In this document: piece after piece, positions 45,641-54,892 of the stretch | Position numbering within the stretch: the first letter of the stretch is position 1 | Layout: the number at the start of each line of letters is the position of its first letter | Source of the DNA: Flavobacterium laiguense | Lineage (GTDB): Bacteria; Bacteroidota; Bacteroidia; Flavobacteriales; Flavobacteriaceae | DNA: 64,000 nucleotides | NCBI RefSeq assembly: GCF_003097655.1 | Contig: NZ_QCZH01000017.1 | Coordinates: 1-64,000 of the forward strand | Reading direction: 5' to 3' | The notes under the pieces: model-generated | The model's input: the letters and a program-made list of their open reading frames with translations, nothing else | The model's database searches: none | Told to the model about the DNA's origin: nothing | Position numbers and translations under genes: made by a program

Positions 45641-48055
45641 ATGAAAATATTAAAATTTGGAGGAAAGTCTTTGTCAAATGGAGACGGAATCAATAAAGTG
45701 GTGGCAATCATTGCCGGAAAAGTAGATAAAGGAGAACAGATTGCGGTGGTAGTTTCGGCTCGTGGGAATGCTACAGATGAACTGGAAGATATTTTGGCTT
45801 TGGCATCAAAAAATGGGGACTATAAACCGCTTTTTGAAAATTTCAAAATTTACCAACAAGATGGTTATGATGATGTTGATTTGTCTGAAGAGTTCAATAA
45901 ACTAGAAAAATTATTTGAAGGGGTTAGTCTTATTGGGGATTATAGCATAAAAATTAAAGACGAAGTACTGTCTAAAGGGGAGTTGCTTTCGGCCAAATTG
46001 CTAACGGCTATTTTGATTAAAAATGGAGTTAAGGCAAAATTTGGGGATACCAGAGAATTGATAAAAACCGATTCTAAATTCGGTGATGCACAACCTTTGG
46101 AACAACTTTCTAAGAAAAATGTAATAGCCTATTTTAAACAAAATAATGGTACCACTGTAAATATTGTTACCGGTTTTATTGGTTCTAATAGTAAGAATGA
46201 CACCACTACTTTGGGCAGAAATGGGAGTAATTACACGGCTTCTTTACTTGCTAACTATTTAGATGCCGAAGAACTTCAAAATTATACCCACGTAGACGGA
46301 ATATATACAGCCAATCCTGATTTAGTTTTGGATGCCAAAAAAATTGATCATTTGTCATTTAATGAAGCGAATGAGTTGGCTAACTTTGGAGCAACAATTC
46401 TTCATGCAAAAACGATAATTCCTTTATTAGAAAAAAACATTCCATTACGAATTTTAAACACTTTTAATCACGAAAATAAGGGAACATTAATTACTTCTAA
46501 AGCGGATAAGGAAGGAATTAAAACGCTTTCGGTTCTGGAAAATGTGGCTTTGGTGAATCTTGAAGGTAGAGGATTGCTAGGGAAAACGGGCGTTGATGCC
46601 CGTATTTTTAAAGTGATGGGAGACAATGATATTAGTGTAAGTATTATTTCGCAAGGATCGTCTGAAAGAGGAATTGGACTTGTGGTCGATGCAGATAAAG
46701 CGACTCGAGCGATGATTGAACTCGAAAAAGAATTTGAAAATGACTTTTACTCGAAAGATGTCAATAAAATCACGGTTACCGATAATGTTTCGGTGATTTC
46801 GATTATTGGTCAGGACTTGAGTACGTTTCATAAACCCTACACGGCTTTAATTAAAAATAAAATTGTCCCTATTCTTTTCAATAACACGGTTACGGGTAAA
46901 AACGTGAGTTTGGTGGTAAGAAAATCGGAGTTGAACAAAGCCTTGAACGTGATTCACGGAGAAATTTTTGGGGTTTCCAAAAAAATAAATATTGCAATTT
47001 TTGGTCATGGATTGGTAGGAGGAACGTTGATCAATCAGATTTTAGAATCGGCTGACGCCATCGAAAAACGAAAAGGAATCAAATTGAATGTTTTTGCCAT
47101 TGCGAATTCTAAAAATGTGCTTTTGAATAAAGATGGTGTTTCGCCAAATTGGAGAAATGAAATTCAAACCAACGGAACTTCCTATTCTATTGATGATGTT
47201 ATTGCTTTTGCAAATGAACATCACTTGGAGAATTTAATAGCTATTGACAACTCGGCATCTGCTGTATTTGTTGAGAATTACATCAAATTGGCCGAAAATA
47301 GTTTCGATTTGATTTCCTCTAATAAAGTGGCGAATACCTTGAGTTATGCCTTTTATAAACAGTTGCGAAAAGTGTTGGAAGACAATCAAAAGACATATCT
47401 TTATGAAACGAATGTTGGTGCCGGTTTGCCATTGATTGATACGATAAAATTATTGCACCTTTCGGGCGAGAATATCACTAAGATAAAAGGAGTTTTCTCT
47501 GGAACGTTGAGTTATTTGTTTAATAATTTCTCTGCAAAAGATGCTCCGTTCAGCGAAATATTGAAAGAAGCAATAGACAACGGTTATACAGAGCCAGATC
47601 CAAGAGAAGACCTTTGTGGAAACGACGTGGGTAGAAAATTATTGATTTTGGCGAGAGAATTGGACTTGCAAAATGAATTTGAAGAAATTTCGATTCAGAA
47701 CTTAATTCCAGAGCATTTGCGTGAAGGAGATGTATCTGATTTCTTGAATAAATTGACGGAGTTTGATCCTATTTATGCTAAAATCAAAGCAGATCAACAA
47801 CCGAATCACGTGTTGCGATACATTGGAGAATTATCGGGTGATTTGCAAAATGACAAAGGAAATCTGGAAGTGAAATTGGTTTCGGTACCAAAAGACACTG
47901 CTTTGGGCGGATTGAAAGGGTCGGATTCATTCTTCGAAATTTACACGGAATCGTACGGAGACAGACCTATCGTGATTCAAGGAGCAGGAGCAGGATCGGC
48001 AGTTACGGCGAGAGGAGTTTTTGGAGATATTTTGAGATTATCGGATAAAGGGTAA
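45641..48055 (+). CDS. thrA: Bifunctional aspartate kinase / homoserine dehydrogenase
   Basis: Fusion enzyme supplying homoserine for threonine and methionine. About 804 residues: aspartokinase (KFGGKSLSNGDG at 4-15; about 1-285), two ACT-type regulatory regions (about 300-445), homoserine dehydrogenase (GHGLVGGTL near 463; ETNVGAGLPLIDT and TEPDPREDLCGNDVGRK further on). The ACT domains suggest allosteric control by an end product. The frame also runs to a TTG at 45620, but the ATG at 45641 gives the usual start. It is downstream of metX on the same strand. Confidence 0.96.
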   Translation: MKILKFGGKSLSNGDGINKVVAIIAGKVDKGEQIAVVVSARGNATDELEDILALASKNGDYKPLFENFKIYQQDGYDDVDLSEEFNKLEKLFEGVSLIGDYSIKIKDEVLSKGELLSAKLLTAILIKNGVKAKFGDTRELIKTDSKFGDAQPLEQLSKKNVIAYFKQNNGTTVNIVTGFIGSNSKNDTTTLGRNGSNYTASLLANYLDAEELQNYTHVDGIYTANPDLVLDAKKIDHLSFNEANELANFGATILHAKTIIPLLEKNIPLRILNTFNHENKGTLITSKADKEGIKTLSVLENVALVNLEGRGLLGKTGVDARIFKVMGDNDISVSIISQGSSERGIGLVVDADKATRAMIELEKEFENDFYSKDVNKITVTDNVSVISIIGQDLSTFHKPYTALIKNKIVPILFNNTVTGKNVSLVVRKSELNKALNVIHGEIFGVSKKINIAIFGHGLVGGTLINQILESADAIEKRKGIKLNVFAIANSKNVLLNKDGVSPNWRNEIQTNGTSYSIDDVIAFANEHHLENLIAIDNSASAVFVENYIKLAENSFDLISSNKVANTLSYAFYKQLRKVLEDNQKTYLYETNVGAGLPLIDTIKLLHLSGENITKIKGVFSGTLSYLFNNFSAKDAPFSEILKEAIDNGYTEPDPREDLCGNDVGRKLLILARELDLQNEFEEISIQNLIPEHLREGDVSDFLNKLTEFDPIYAKIKADQQPNHVLRYIGELSGDLQNDKGNLEVKLVSVPKDTALGGLKGSDSFFEIYTESYGDRPIVIQGAGAGSAVTARGVFGDILRLSDKG

Positions 48056-48064
48056 TGATTTTAG

Positions 48065-48082
48065 TCCCGATAGCTATCGGGA
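48065..48082. repeat. CCCGATAGCTATCGGG palindrome
   Basis: Short perfect palindrome just after thrA. The same word occurs at 33958-33977 and related forms occur at 54863-54880 and 22098-22115. Confidence 0.6.
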
Positions 48083-48178
48083 GCAGATTTTAGAATTTAG
48101 ATTTTTAGATTGAAGAATAGAAATAACCGTTGAATGTGAGTTAGAAAAATAGCATTATCGGCATATAAAGAAATAGTT

Positions 48179-48421
48179 ATGGTAGAAGTTTTTAATGGAT
48201 CGTATTTTGAGGCAATGAATGTTAGAAATTTATTGGAAGGGAATGAAATTTCAGTTTTTACCCAAAATGAATATATGTCAAATATCGAGCCTTGGGTAGT
48301 TGCTTCGGGAGGTTTAAATCCTGTAAAGCTTCAAGTTCATGAATTGGATTTAGATGCATCAAAAATAATAGTAGAGGATTATTTAAAGGGCAATAATAAT
48401 TTAGAGACTGGAGATAAATAA
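48179..48421 (+). CDS. DUF2007 domain protein
   Basis: 80-residue protein matching the DUF2007 pattern (putative signal-transducing domain): VEVFNGSYFEAMNVRNLLEGNEI followed by LQVHELDLDASKIIVEDYL. These are small alpha/beta proteins with no established function. It is positioned between thrA and an osmC-like gene in the same direction and may ride on the same transcript. Confidence 0.75.
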   Translation: MVEVFNGSYFEAMNVRNLLEGNEISVFTQNEYMSNIEPWVVASGGLNPVKLQVHELDLDASKIIVEDYLKGNNNLETGDK

Positions 48422-48480
48422 AAAAATCCGTTGAATCCGCGTTTGAAAATCCGCGTCATCAGCGTTCAAAAAAGATAACA

Positions 48481-48906
48481 ATGAAAATAACACTTAACAG
48501 AGTAAACGACAACTTCCATTTTGAATTAAAAAACGAAAGAGGTCATATCGTAAATGTAGATAGCCGCCCGGAATTTGGCGGAAATGATATGGGAGCAAGC
48601 CCAATGGAATTGGTATTAATGGGCGTTGCAGGATGTAGCGCGATTGATATGATTTCGATTTTAAAGAAACAACGTCAAGAAATTACCTCTTTCAAAGCTG
48701 AGGTTGAAGGCGAACGCGTACAAGTAGATGAGGCAAAACCTTTCAAAGATATTCACGTAGTATTTTATTTGGAAGGTCCAATCAACGAAGAAAAAGCAGC
48801 TAGAGCGGCACAACTTTCTTTTGAGAAATACTGTTCGGTTTCAAAAACATTAGAACCAACCGCAACCATACATTATAAAGTAGTTTTGAACAATAAATCA
48901 TTGTAG
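48481..48906 (+). CDS. OsmC/Ohr family protein
   Basis: 141 residues. The two redox Cys of the family are C52 (VAGCSAIDM) and C118 (KYCSVSKTLEPT), with the central long helix between. Such proteins reduce organic hydroperoxides. Location among sulfur genes suggests a role in thiol or persulfide redox balance, which is inference. Confidence 0.88.
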   Translation: MKITLNRVNDNFHFELKNERGHIVNVDSRPEFGGNDMGASPMELVLMGVAGCSAIDMISILKKQRQEITSFKAEVEGERVQVDEAKPFKDIHVVFYLEGPINEEKAARAAQLSFEKYCSVSKTLEPTATIHYKVVLNNKSL

Positions 48907-48940
48907 TTTAATTAAAGAGATTGGTTTTGAATATTCCAAC

Positions 48941-48978
48941 AACTTTAAACCTTAAACTTTAAACCTTAAACTTTAAAC
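48941..48978. repeat. ACCTTAAACTTTAA short tandem repeat
   Basis: Three near-copies of CTTTAAACCTTAAA directly before metZ. A related tract precedes cysD at 52464-52495. Confidence 0.5.
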
Positions 48979-48989
48979 AAAAAAATAGA

Positions 48990-50162
48990 ATGAACGAACA
49001 AGAATTTGGTTTTGAAACCCAAGCCATACGCAACCAATTAGAAAGAACTCAATATTTAGAACATTCCGTTCCTTTGTACTTAACTTCTAGTTTTGTATTT
49101 GAAGATGCTGAAGATATGCGTGCCTCTTTTGCAGAAGAGAAAGATCGAAATATTTATAGCCGATACAGTAATCCAAACACCAACGAATTTGTAGATAAAG
49201 TTTGTAAAATGGAAGGTGCTGAGGCGGGATTTGCTTTCGCATCTGGAATGGCTGCGGTGTATTCTACTTTTGCAGCCTTGTTGAAATCTGGTGATCATAT
49301 TGTTTCTGCCAGTAGTGTTTTTGGAGCGACTCATTCCTTGTTTGTAAACTATTTTCCGAAGTGGAACATCGAAACATCCTATTTTGACCTTACGAAACCA
49401 GAAACCATTGAGAGCTTTATCAAGCCAAACACTAAGATACTTTTTGCCGAATCTCCAACCAATCCGGCAGTAGATATTATTGATTTGGAATTATTAGGAG
49501 CTATTGCCAAAAAGCATAATTTGATTTTGATTATTGATAACTGTTTTGCCACTCCATACATTCAACAACCGATAAAATGGGGAGCACATTTGGTAGTGCA
49601 TTCTGCGACTAAATTAATGGATGGACAAGGAAGAGTATTAGGAGGGGTCACAGTTGGAAATGTAGATTTGATAAAAGACATTTATCTTTTTTCTCGACTT
49701 ACTGGGCCTTCATTATCACCCTTTAATGCTTGGGTACTTTCGAAAAGCTTAGAAACATTGGCGATTCGTGTAGACAGACATTGTGAAAATGCGATGAAAG
49801 TAGCTGAATTTTTGGAAAGTCACCCTAATGTAAATACCGTTAAATATCCTTTCTTGAAATCACATCCGCAATACGAAATTGCCAAAAAGCAAATGAAATT
49901 AGGTGGTAACATCGTTGCTTTCGAAATCAAAGGCGGAATAGAAGCAGGAAGAGCATTTTTGGATAAAATAAAATTGTGTTCATTGTCACCAAATTTGGGT
50001 GATACAAGAACTATTGTAACACATCCTGCCTCTACAACCCACAGTAAATTGTCTGTTGAAGAACGTTTGGCCGTGAGTATTACCGATGGTTTGGTACGTG
50101 TATCCGTAGGACTGGAAACCGTGGCTGATGTCATTGCCGATTTGGAGCAGGCGCTTTCTTAA
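48990..50162 (+). CDS. metZ: O-acylhomoserine sulfhydrylase (MetZ type)
   Basis: PLP-dependent enzyme of the Cys/Met metabolism family. It joins sulfide to O-succinyl- or O-acetylhomoserine to give homocysteine. 390 residues. K208 in HSATKLMDGQGRVLGG is the PLP Lys; YSRYSNPNTNEF and THPASTTHSKLS are the phosphate- and substrate-binding regions. In a genome with an acetylating MetX the acyl donor may be O-acetylhomoserine. It may now do the job of the collapsed metY upstream. It ends at a palindromic terminator. Confidence 0.9.
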   Translation: MNEQEFGFETQAIRNQLERTQYLEHSVPLYLTSSFVFEDAEDMRASFAEEKDRNIYSRYSNPNTNEFVDKVCKMEGAEAGFAFASGMAAVYSTFAALLKSGDHIVSASSVFGATHSLFVNYFPKWNIETSYFDLTKPETIESFIKPNTKILFAESPTNPAVDIIDLELLGAIAKKHNLILIIDNCFATPYIQQPIKWGAHLVVHSATKLMDGQGRVLGGVTVGNVDLIKDIYLFSRLTGPSLSPFNAWVLSKSLETLAIRVDRHCENAMKVAEFLESHPNVNTVKYPFLKSHPQYEIAKKQMKLGGNIVAFEIKGGIEAGRAFLDKIKLCSLSPNLGDTRTIVTHPASTTHSKLSVEERLAVSITDGLVRVSVGLETVADVIADLEQALS

Positions 50163-50255
50163 GGATTTTAGAATGATGATTAACGATTTTTGATTGCAGA
50201 TTTTGAATGCAGCAATAATTGTTAGTTGTATATAAAAAATATAATTGTAGCTATA

Positions 50256-50280
50256 GCCCACGGTTTAAACCGTGGGTTTT
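50256..50280 (+). terminator. Terminator after metZ
   Basis: GCCCACGGTTTAAACCGTGGG palindrome (stem and its exact complement) followed by TTTT. Confidence 0.75.
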
Positions 50281-50378
50281 GTGTTTATAGTGGCGATGTT
50301 ATTGTTAATTTTTCATATTATAAGTCCGTTTTAGATTTGTTAAATTGTAAATTTGGTTTTTAGCCATCTTAAAATTAT

Positions 50379-50897
50379 ATGAACTCAAGATTAATCATTT
50401 TATCGGATTTGTGGGGAAAAGAAAAATCAGATTGGGTTTCAGCTTATGTCGAACTATTGAAGGATAAGTTCGAAATTCAATATTATGATTGCTGTGAATT
50501 GGGTGGAATTGACAAAACTAATTATACCGAAGAAAATCTCCACAGTCAGTTTGTTAATGGCGGAATCGAAAAAGCTGTTGAGCATCTTTTGAAAACTGAA
50601 AAGAATCAAATTGATGTTTTAGCTTTTAGTATTGGTGGAACAATTGCTTGGAAAGCAGCTTTAAAGGGATTGAATTTTAGAAGTTTTTTTGCTGTTTCGT
50701 CAACAAGATTGCGCTATGAGGATGAAATTCCGAATGGAGTAATAAAACTCTATTATGGAGAAAATGACAGCAATAAACCAAGTGAGAATTGGTTTGAAAA
50801 ACTTTCGATAGATTTTGAAATTATAAAAAATAAAGAACATAATTTTTATGCGGAAAAAGATTTTACGACTTCAATTTGCAAGGAAATTTTAAAATAA
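50379..50897 (+). CDS. Small alpha/beta-hydrolase-like protein
   Basis: 172 residues with a hydrolase-like nucleophile elbow AFSIGGT (Ser near residue 88) and a C-terminal KEHNFY that could supply the His. It is about half the size of a full hydrolase and has a minimal lid. Substrate unknown. It stands between metZ and the Rrf2 regulator. No signal peptide, so cytoplasmic. Confidence 0.65.
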   Translation: MNSRLIILSDLWGKEKSDWVSAYVELLKDKFEIQYYDCCELGGIDKTNYTEENLHSQFVNGGIEKAVEHLLKTEKNQIDVLAFSIGGTIAWKAALKGLNFRSFFAVSSTRLRYEDEIPNGVIKLYYGENDSNKPSENWFEKLSIDFEIIKNKEHNFYAEKDFTTSICKEILK

Positions 50898-51051
50898 TTT
50901 CATGTAATTTGCTGATAAAAGGATAAAGTTTGTAGTTTCGTAGAGAAATAGAATTCTATTCAAGTTTTATATTTCATCAAAAAGAGCCAATACTTATTTT
51001 CTGTTTTGAGTCTATTATCTAAAGGTCTATTATCTATTATCTTTCAAAACC

Positions 51052-51462
51052 ATGCTTTCAAAGAAAACAAAATACGGAATAAAAGCACTAACCTTTTTGG
51101 CTCGCCGGGAAGACCAAACTCCCGTGCAAATCGCTGAAATCGCCAAAAGTGAAAACATTTCGATTAAGTTTTTAGAAAGTATTTTACTTCTTTTGCGTCA
51201 TTCCGGTTTTCTTGGCGCCAAAAAAGGAAAAGGTGGCGGTTATTATTTGATAAAAGACCCAAAAGAAATCAATATGGCTAAGGTGTATCGCATTCTCGAA
51301 GGGCCAATAGCTTTATTGCCTTGCGCAAGCCATAACTTTTATGAGCCATGTGATGATTGTACCGATGAAGCTACTTGTGCGGTTCGGAAATTAATGATGG
51401 AAGTTCGTGACAATACGTTGAGGATTTTAGAAAATAATTCACTGGCGGATATCGCTTTTTAA
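51052..51462 (+). CDS. Rrf2-family transcriptional regulator
   Basis: 136 residues. Winged helix-turn-helix (about 8-60, KYGIKALTFLARRE, KFLESILLLLRHSGFLGAKKGKGGG) followed by C91, C100, C103 and C109, a Cys set that could bind an iron-sulfur cluster, as in IscR, or sense thiols. Its position immediately before cysH suggests that it controls sulfate assimilation, as CymR does in other bacteria; that is inference. Confidence 0.87.
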   Translation: MLSKKTKYGIKALTFLARREDQTPVQIAEIAKSENISIKFLESILLLLRHSGFLGAKKGKGGGYYLIKDPKEINMAKVYRILEGPIALLPCASHNFYEPCDDCTDEATCAVRKLMMEVRDNTLRILENNSLADIAF

Positions 51463-51546
51463 GAGAATGTCTTTTTACTCCTACCTAAATCACAGAAATA
51501 AAATATAACAACTGGAATACAAACTGTTAATTTACAGAAATAAGTT

Positions 51547-51575
51547 TTGTAGTTAGCAAAAAAGTATTATTTTTG
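51547..51575 (+). promoter_or_regulatory. Promoter of the cys gene set
   Basis: TTG at 51547-51549, 18-base spacer, TATTTTTG at 51568-51575, a full consensus match about 108 bases before cysH. Confidence 0.7.
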
Positions 51576-51635
51576 TGCTTTAATCTAGTAAACCGATAGG
51601 GTAATAGATTTAAATTAAAAATCAAATCCGCTTTT

Positions 51636-51669
51636 CTCCCTCTCCTTTGGAGAGGGTTGGGGTGAGGAA
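51636..51669. repeat. CCCTCTCCTTTGGAGAGGG palindromic repeat, copy 1
   Basis: CTCCCTCTCC-TTTGGAGAGGG followed by TTGGGGTGAGG. The open frame of cysH runs through it, showing that the extra N-terminal codons are not coding. Other copies lie at 53406-53442, 53477-53513 and 54843-54892. Confidence 0.75.
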
Positions 51670-51682
51670 AAAAGAAATAAAA

Positions 51683-52384
51683 ATGAGCACAGCAATAGTA
51701 AATACTTTATTAGAAAAAACAGCAGGTCTCTCTATTGGGGAAACTTTGGCTTTTTTGGCTAATGAATACAAAGACAAAGTGGTTTTTTCTACTTCGTTTG
51801 GTCAGGAAGATCAGGTTATAACCGCTTTGATTGCCAAAAATGAGTTGCCAATTACCATTTTTACATTGGATACCGGCAGATTATTTCAGGAAACGTATGA
51901 TGTTTTTCATAAAACAATAAAGAAATACAAAGTAGTAATTCAAACGTATTTTCCTGAAGCTAGTGATGTTGAAAATTTGTTGAATAAAAAAGGCCCAAAC
52001 AGCTTCTACGAATCGGTGGAGAACAGAAAAGAATGTTGTTTTATTCGAAAAGTAGCACCGTTGACCAAAGCTTTAAAAGGAAACGAAATTTGGATTACTG
52101 GTTTACGTGCGGAACAATCGGAAAACAGAAATGATTTGGCAGCCTTTGAATATGACGCTCATTTCAATATCATAAAATTCAACCCATTGTTAAAATGGAG
52201 TTTGGAAGATGTTCAAAAATATATTGATGATAATAATGTACCGCAAAACGCTTTGCACAAAAAAGGATTTGTAAGCATTGGCTGTGCGCCTTGTACGAGA
52301 GCTATTGTAGAAGGAGAGGACATCAGAGCAGGAAGATGGTGGTGGGAATCCAGTCATAAAGAATGTGGTTTACACCAGAAATAG
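51683..52384 (+). CDS. cysH: Adenylylsulfate (APS) reductase
   Basis: Reduces activated sulfate to sulfite. 233 residues from the ATG at 51683 (MSTAIV). The N-type ATP pyrophosphatase loop STSFGQEDQV is present. C118-C119 and C201-x-x-C204 are the paired Cys that hold a [4Fe-4S] cluster in APS-type reductases, and C228 in ECGLHQK is the catalytic Cys. PAPS-only enzymes lack the paired Cys, so this one should use APS directly. That fits the absence of cysC here. An in-frame ATG at 51647 lies in a repeat and is not used. Confidence 0.93.
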   Translation: MSTAIVNTLLEKTAGLSIGETLAFLANEYKDKVVFSTSFGQEDQVITALIAKNELPITIFTLDTGRLFQETYDVFHKTIKKYKVVIQTYFPEASDVENLLNKKGPNSFYESVENRKECCFIRKVAPLTKALKGNEIWITGLRAEQSENRNDLAAFEYDAHFNIIKFNPLLKWSLEDVQKYIDDNNVPQNALHKKGFVSIGCAPCTRAIVEGEDIRAGRWWWESSHKECGLHQK

Positions 52385-52463
52385 AAATCAGATTTTAGAA
52401 AATAGAATAAGGAGAATAGAAAAAAATAATAATAGTTACGAGATTTTAGTTGAGGTCACAACA

Positions 52464-52495
52464 ACCTTAAACTTTAAACTTTTAAACTTTTAAAC
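52464..52495. repeat. CTTTAAACTTTTAAAC tract before cysD
   Basis: Low-complexity AACCTTAAACTTTAAAC units, like those before metZ. Confidence 0.45.
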
Positions 52496-52503
52496 TAATA
52501 AAT

Positions 52504-53403
52504 ATGAGTTCGATATTAAAAACAAATGCTTTAGAAAGCGAAGCAATTTACATATTCAGAGAAGTAATTTCTCAATTTGACAAACCCGTTTTGCTTTTCT
52601 CTGGCGGTAAAGATTCGATCACATTGGTACGTTTGGCGCAAAAAGCATTTTTCCCTGCCAAAATTCCTTTTCCATTGTTACACGTGGATACAGGACATAA
52701 TTTCCCTGAGACGATTGAATTTAGAGACAGATTGGTAGCCGAATTAGGATTGGAATTAATCGTTCGTAATGTGCAGGATGCCATTGATGAAGGGAAAGTT
52801 GTAGAAGAGTCTGGTAAATATTCAAGCCGAAACAGCTTGCAAACCACTACATTATTAGACGCTATCGAAGAGTTTAAATTTGACGCTTGTATTGGTGGTG
52901 CCCGTAGAGATGAGGAAAAAGCAAGAGCCAAAGAACGTATTTTTTCTGTTCGTGATGATTTTGGTCAATGGGATGAAAAAAACCAACGTCCAGAATTGTT
53001 TGATCTTTTGAACGGAAAAATTGAAAATGGTCAAAACGTACGTGTTTTTCCAATTTCAAACTGGACAGAATTAGATGTTTGGAGTTATATCGAACAAGAG
53101 CAAATCGAAATTCCATCGATTTACTTTTCACACAAACGTAAAGTTTTTTTGAGAGACGGTTTAATTTGGTCACACTCTCCTTTTGTGTACCAAGAAGAAG
53201 ACGAACAAATCGAAGAACGAATTGTTCGCTTCAGGACCGTCGGGGATATGAGTTGTACTGCCGCTGTTGAATCGTATGCAGCAACCATTCAAGAAGTAGT
53301 GGGGGAAATTCGTTCTTCGACCATTTCTGAAAGAGGAGCCAGAATCGATGATAAACGTTCTGAGGCTGCTATGGAAAAAAGAAAACAACAAGGTTATTTT
53401 TAG
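52504..53403 (+). CDS. cysD: Sulfate adenylyltransferase subunit 2
   Basis: Catalytic subunit of ATP sulfurylase, making APS from sulfate and ATP. 299 residues with the PP-loop SGGKDS near residue 33, HVDTGHNFPETIEFRD and GGARRDEEKARAKER. It acts with CysN, encoded next. The 131-base gap to cysN contains two inverted copies of the CCCTCTCC repeat. Confidence 0.96.
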   Translation: MSSILKTNALESEAIYIFREVISQFDKPVLLFSGGKDSITLVRLAQKAFFPAKIPFPLLHVDTGHNFPETIEFRDRLVAELGLELIVRNVQDAIDEGKVVEESGKYSSRNSLQTTTLLDAIEEFKFDACIGGARRDEEKARAKERIFSVRDDFGQWDEKNQRPELFDLLNGKIENGQNVRVFPISNWTELDVWSYIEQEQIEIPSIYFSHKRKVFLRDGLIWSHSPFVYQEEDEQIEERIVRFRTVGDMSCTAAVESYAATIQEVVGEIRSSTISERGARIDDKRSEAAMEKRKQQGYF

Positions 53404-53405
53404 AA

Positions 53406-53442
53406 AACCTCACCCCGACCCTCTCCAAAGGAGAGGGAGGAA
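53406..53442. repeat. CCCTCTCC palindromic repeat, copy 2 (inverted)
   Basis: CCTCACCCCGACCCTCTCC followed by AAAGGAGAGGGAGG. Opposite orientation to the copy at 53477-53513, so the pair can form a large cruciform between cysD and cysN. Confidence 0.75.
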
Positions 53443-53476
53443 GAATAAAGCAAATAAAACATTATTATTTCCAGTC

Positions 53477-53513
53477 TTGGCTCCCTCTCCTTTGGAGAGG
53501 GCTGGGGTGAGGA
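53477..53513. repeat. CCCTCTCC palindromic repeat, copy 3
   Basis: GGCTCCCTCTCCTTTGGAGA followed by GGGCTGGGGTGAGG, 20 or so bases before the cysN start. Confidence 0.75.
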
Positions 53514-53534
53514 AACTTTAAACAAAAAATAAGG

Positions 53535-54779
53535 ATGGAAGTTTTAAAAATAGCAACAGCAGGAAGTGTAGATGACGGAAAAAGTACATTAATCGGGAGA
53601 TTATTATACGATACAAAATCATTGACTACAGATAAAATTGAAGCAATAGAAAAAAGCAGCAAGCAAAAAGGATACGATTACCTAGATTTTTCTTTGGCTA
53701 CCGATGGTTTGGTTGCCGAGAGAGAACAAGGAATTACGATAGACGTAGCCCATATTTATTTTTCTACAGCGAAAAAAAGTTACATCATTGCCGATACTCC
53801 GGGTCACGTAGAATATACACGTAACATGGTCACTGGAGCTTCAACTTCACAAGTATCTATCATTTTGATCGATGCCCGTAAAGGAGTAATTGAGCAAACG
53901 TACCGTCACTTTTTTATCAATAATTTATTGAGAGTAAAAGATGTGATTGTTGCGGTAAACAAAATGGATTTGGTTGATTATTCGGAAGAAGTATACAACA
54001 AAATCAAAGCCGATTTTCAGGCATTAAATGCAAAAAGCGCCTACAAAGAACAAAACGTAAGTTACATTCCATTGAGTGCAATCAATGGTGGAAATGTGGC
54101 TGATAAGTCAGAGAACATGCCTTGGTACACTGGACAAACGGTTTTGGAACATTTGGAAGGTTTAGAACCAAAAGATATTTACGAAAACGGAACAGCACGT
54201 TTTCCTGTTCAAACGGTAATCCGACCAAAAACGGAAGAGTACCACGATTTTAGAGGATATGCCGGAAAATTATACGGTAACAATATCAAAGTTGGGGATG
54301 CTGTTACAGTACTTCCTTCTTTGACAGAATCTACAGTGACGAATATTCACTTTTTTGACAAGCAATTTGACGAGGCTACGGCTGGTTCTTCTATCACGAT
54401 CGAATTAGAAAATGACATCAATGTGACGAGAGGGGATATGATTGTAAAATCTAGCGAGCTTCCTAGAATTGAAAAAGACATCACAACAACGGTTTGTTGG
54501 ATGGACAGTAAAAAATTAGTGGCAGGTGCAAAATATTTTGTACAACACAACAGCAATAGAGTTTTGGCCAAAATTGACAGCGTGAAAAACGTAATCGCAA
54601 CCGATTATTCTGGAGTAACACCAGCCACACAATTAGCCATAAACGAAATTGGAGAAGTAACCATTAAATTGAGCAAAGCCATTTATTTTGATGCTTACAA
54701 TGACAATAAATCAAATGGAGCTTTCATCTTAATTGATGCTGCAACCAACACAACAGCAGGAGTTGGTTTTATTAAATAA
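53535..54779 (+). CDS. cysN: Sulfate adenylyltransferase subunit 1 (GTPase)
   Basis: GTPase subunit that drives APS formation by CysD. 414 residues. P-loop G10-S-V-D-D-G-K16-S, switch DTPGHVEYTRNM, and the guanine motif VNKMD, followed by two EF-Tu-like beta domains. It has no C-terminal APS kinase (CysC) domain, in line with direct APS reduction by CysH. Confidence 0.96.
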   Translation: MEVLKIATAGSVDDGKSTLIGRLLYDTKSLTTDKIEAIEKSSKQKGYDYLDFSLATDGLVAEREQGITIDVAHIYFSTAKKSYIIADTPGHVEYTRNMVTGASTSQVSIILIDARKGVIEQTYRHFFINNLLRVKDVIVAVNKMDLVDYSEEVYNKIKADFQALNAKSAYKEQNVSYIPLSAINGGNVADKSENMPWYTGQTVLEHLEGLEPKDIYENGTARFPVQTVIRPKTEEYHDFRGYAGKLYGNNIKVGDAVTVLPSLTESTVTNIHFFDKQFDEATAGSSITIELENDINVTRGDMIVKSSELPRIEKDITTTVCWMDSKKLVAGAKYFVQHNSNRVLAKIDSVKNVIATDYSGVTPATQLAINEIGEVTIKLSKAIYFDAYNDNKSNGAFILIDAATNTTAGVGFIK

Positions 54780-54842
54780 AGAGAAAATAGATAATAGACG
54801 AATAGATAATAGAAAAAGCAGGTTAATAATTTCCGGTTTCGA

Positions 54843-54892
54843 CTCCCTCTCCCTTTGGAGAGTCCCGATAATTATCGGGAGGGGTGAGGTTT
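54843..54892. repeat. CCCTCTCC repeat with nested TCCCGATAATTATCGGGA
   Basis: Copy 4 of the repeat. Here the palindrome TCCCGATAATTATCGGGA (54863-54880) is inserted between CTCCCTCTCCCTTTGGAGAG and GGGGTGAGG, so one repeat sits inside another. It occupies the cysN-cysI gap. Confidence 0.75.

Noticed and set aside
53406-53513. Paired CCCTCTCC repeats as a CRISPR array
   Set aside because: Only two copies, inverted to each other and palindromic, without regular spacers or cas genes.
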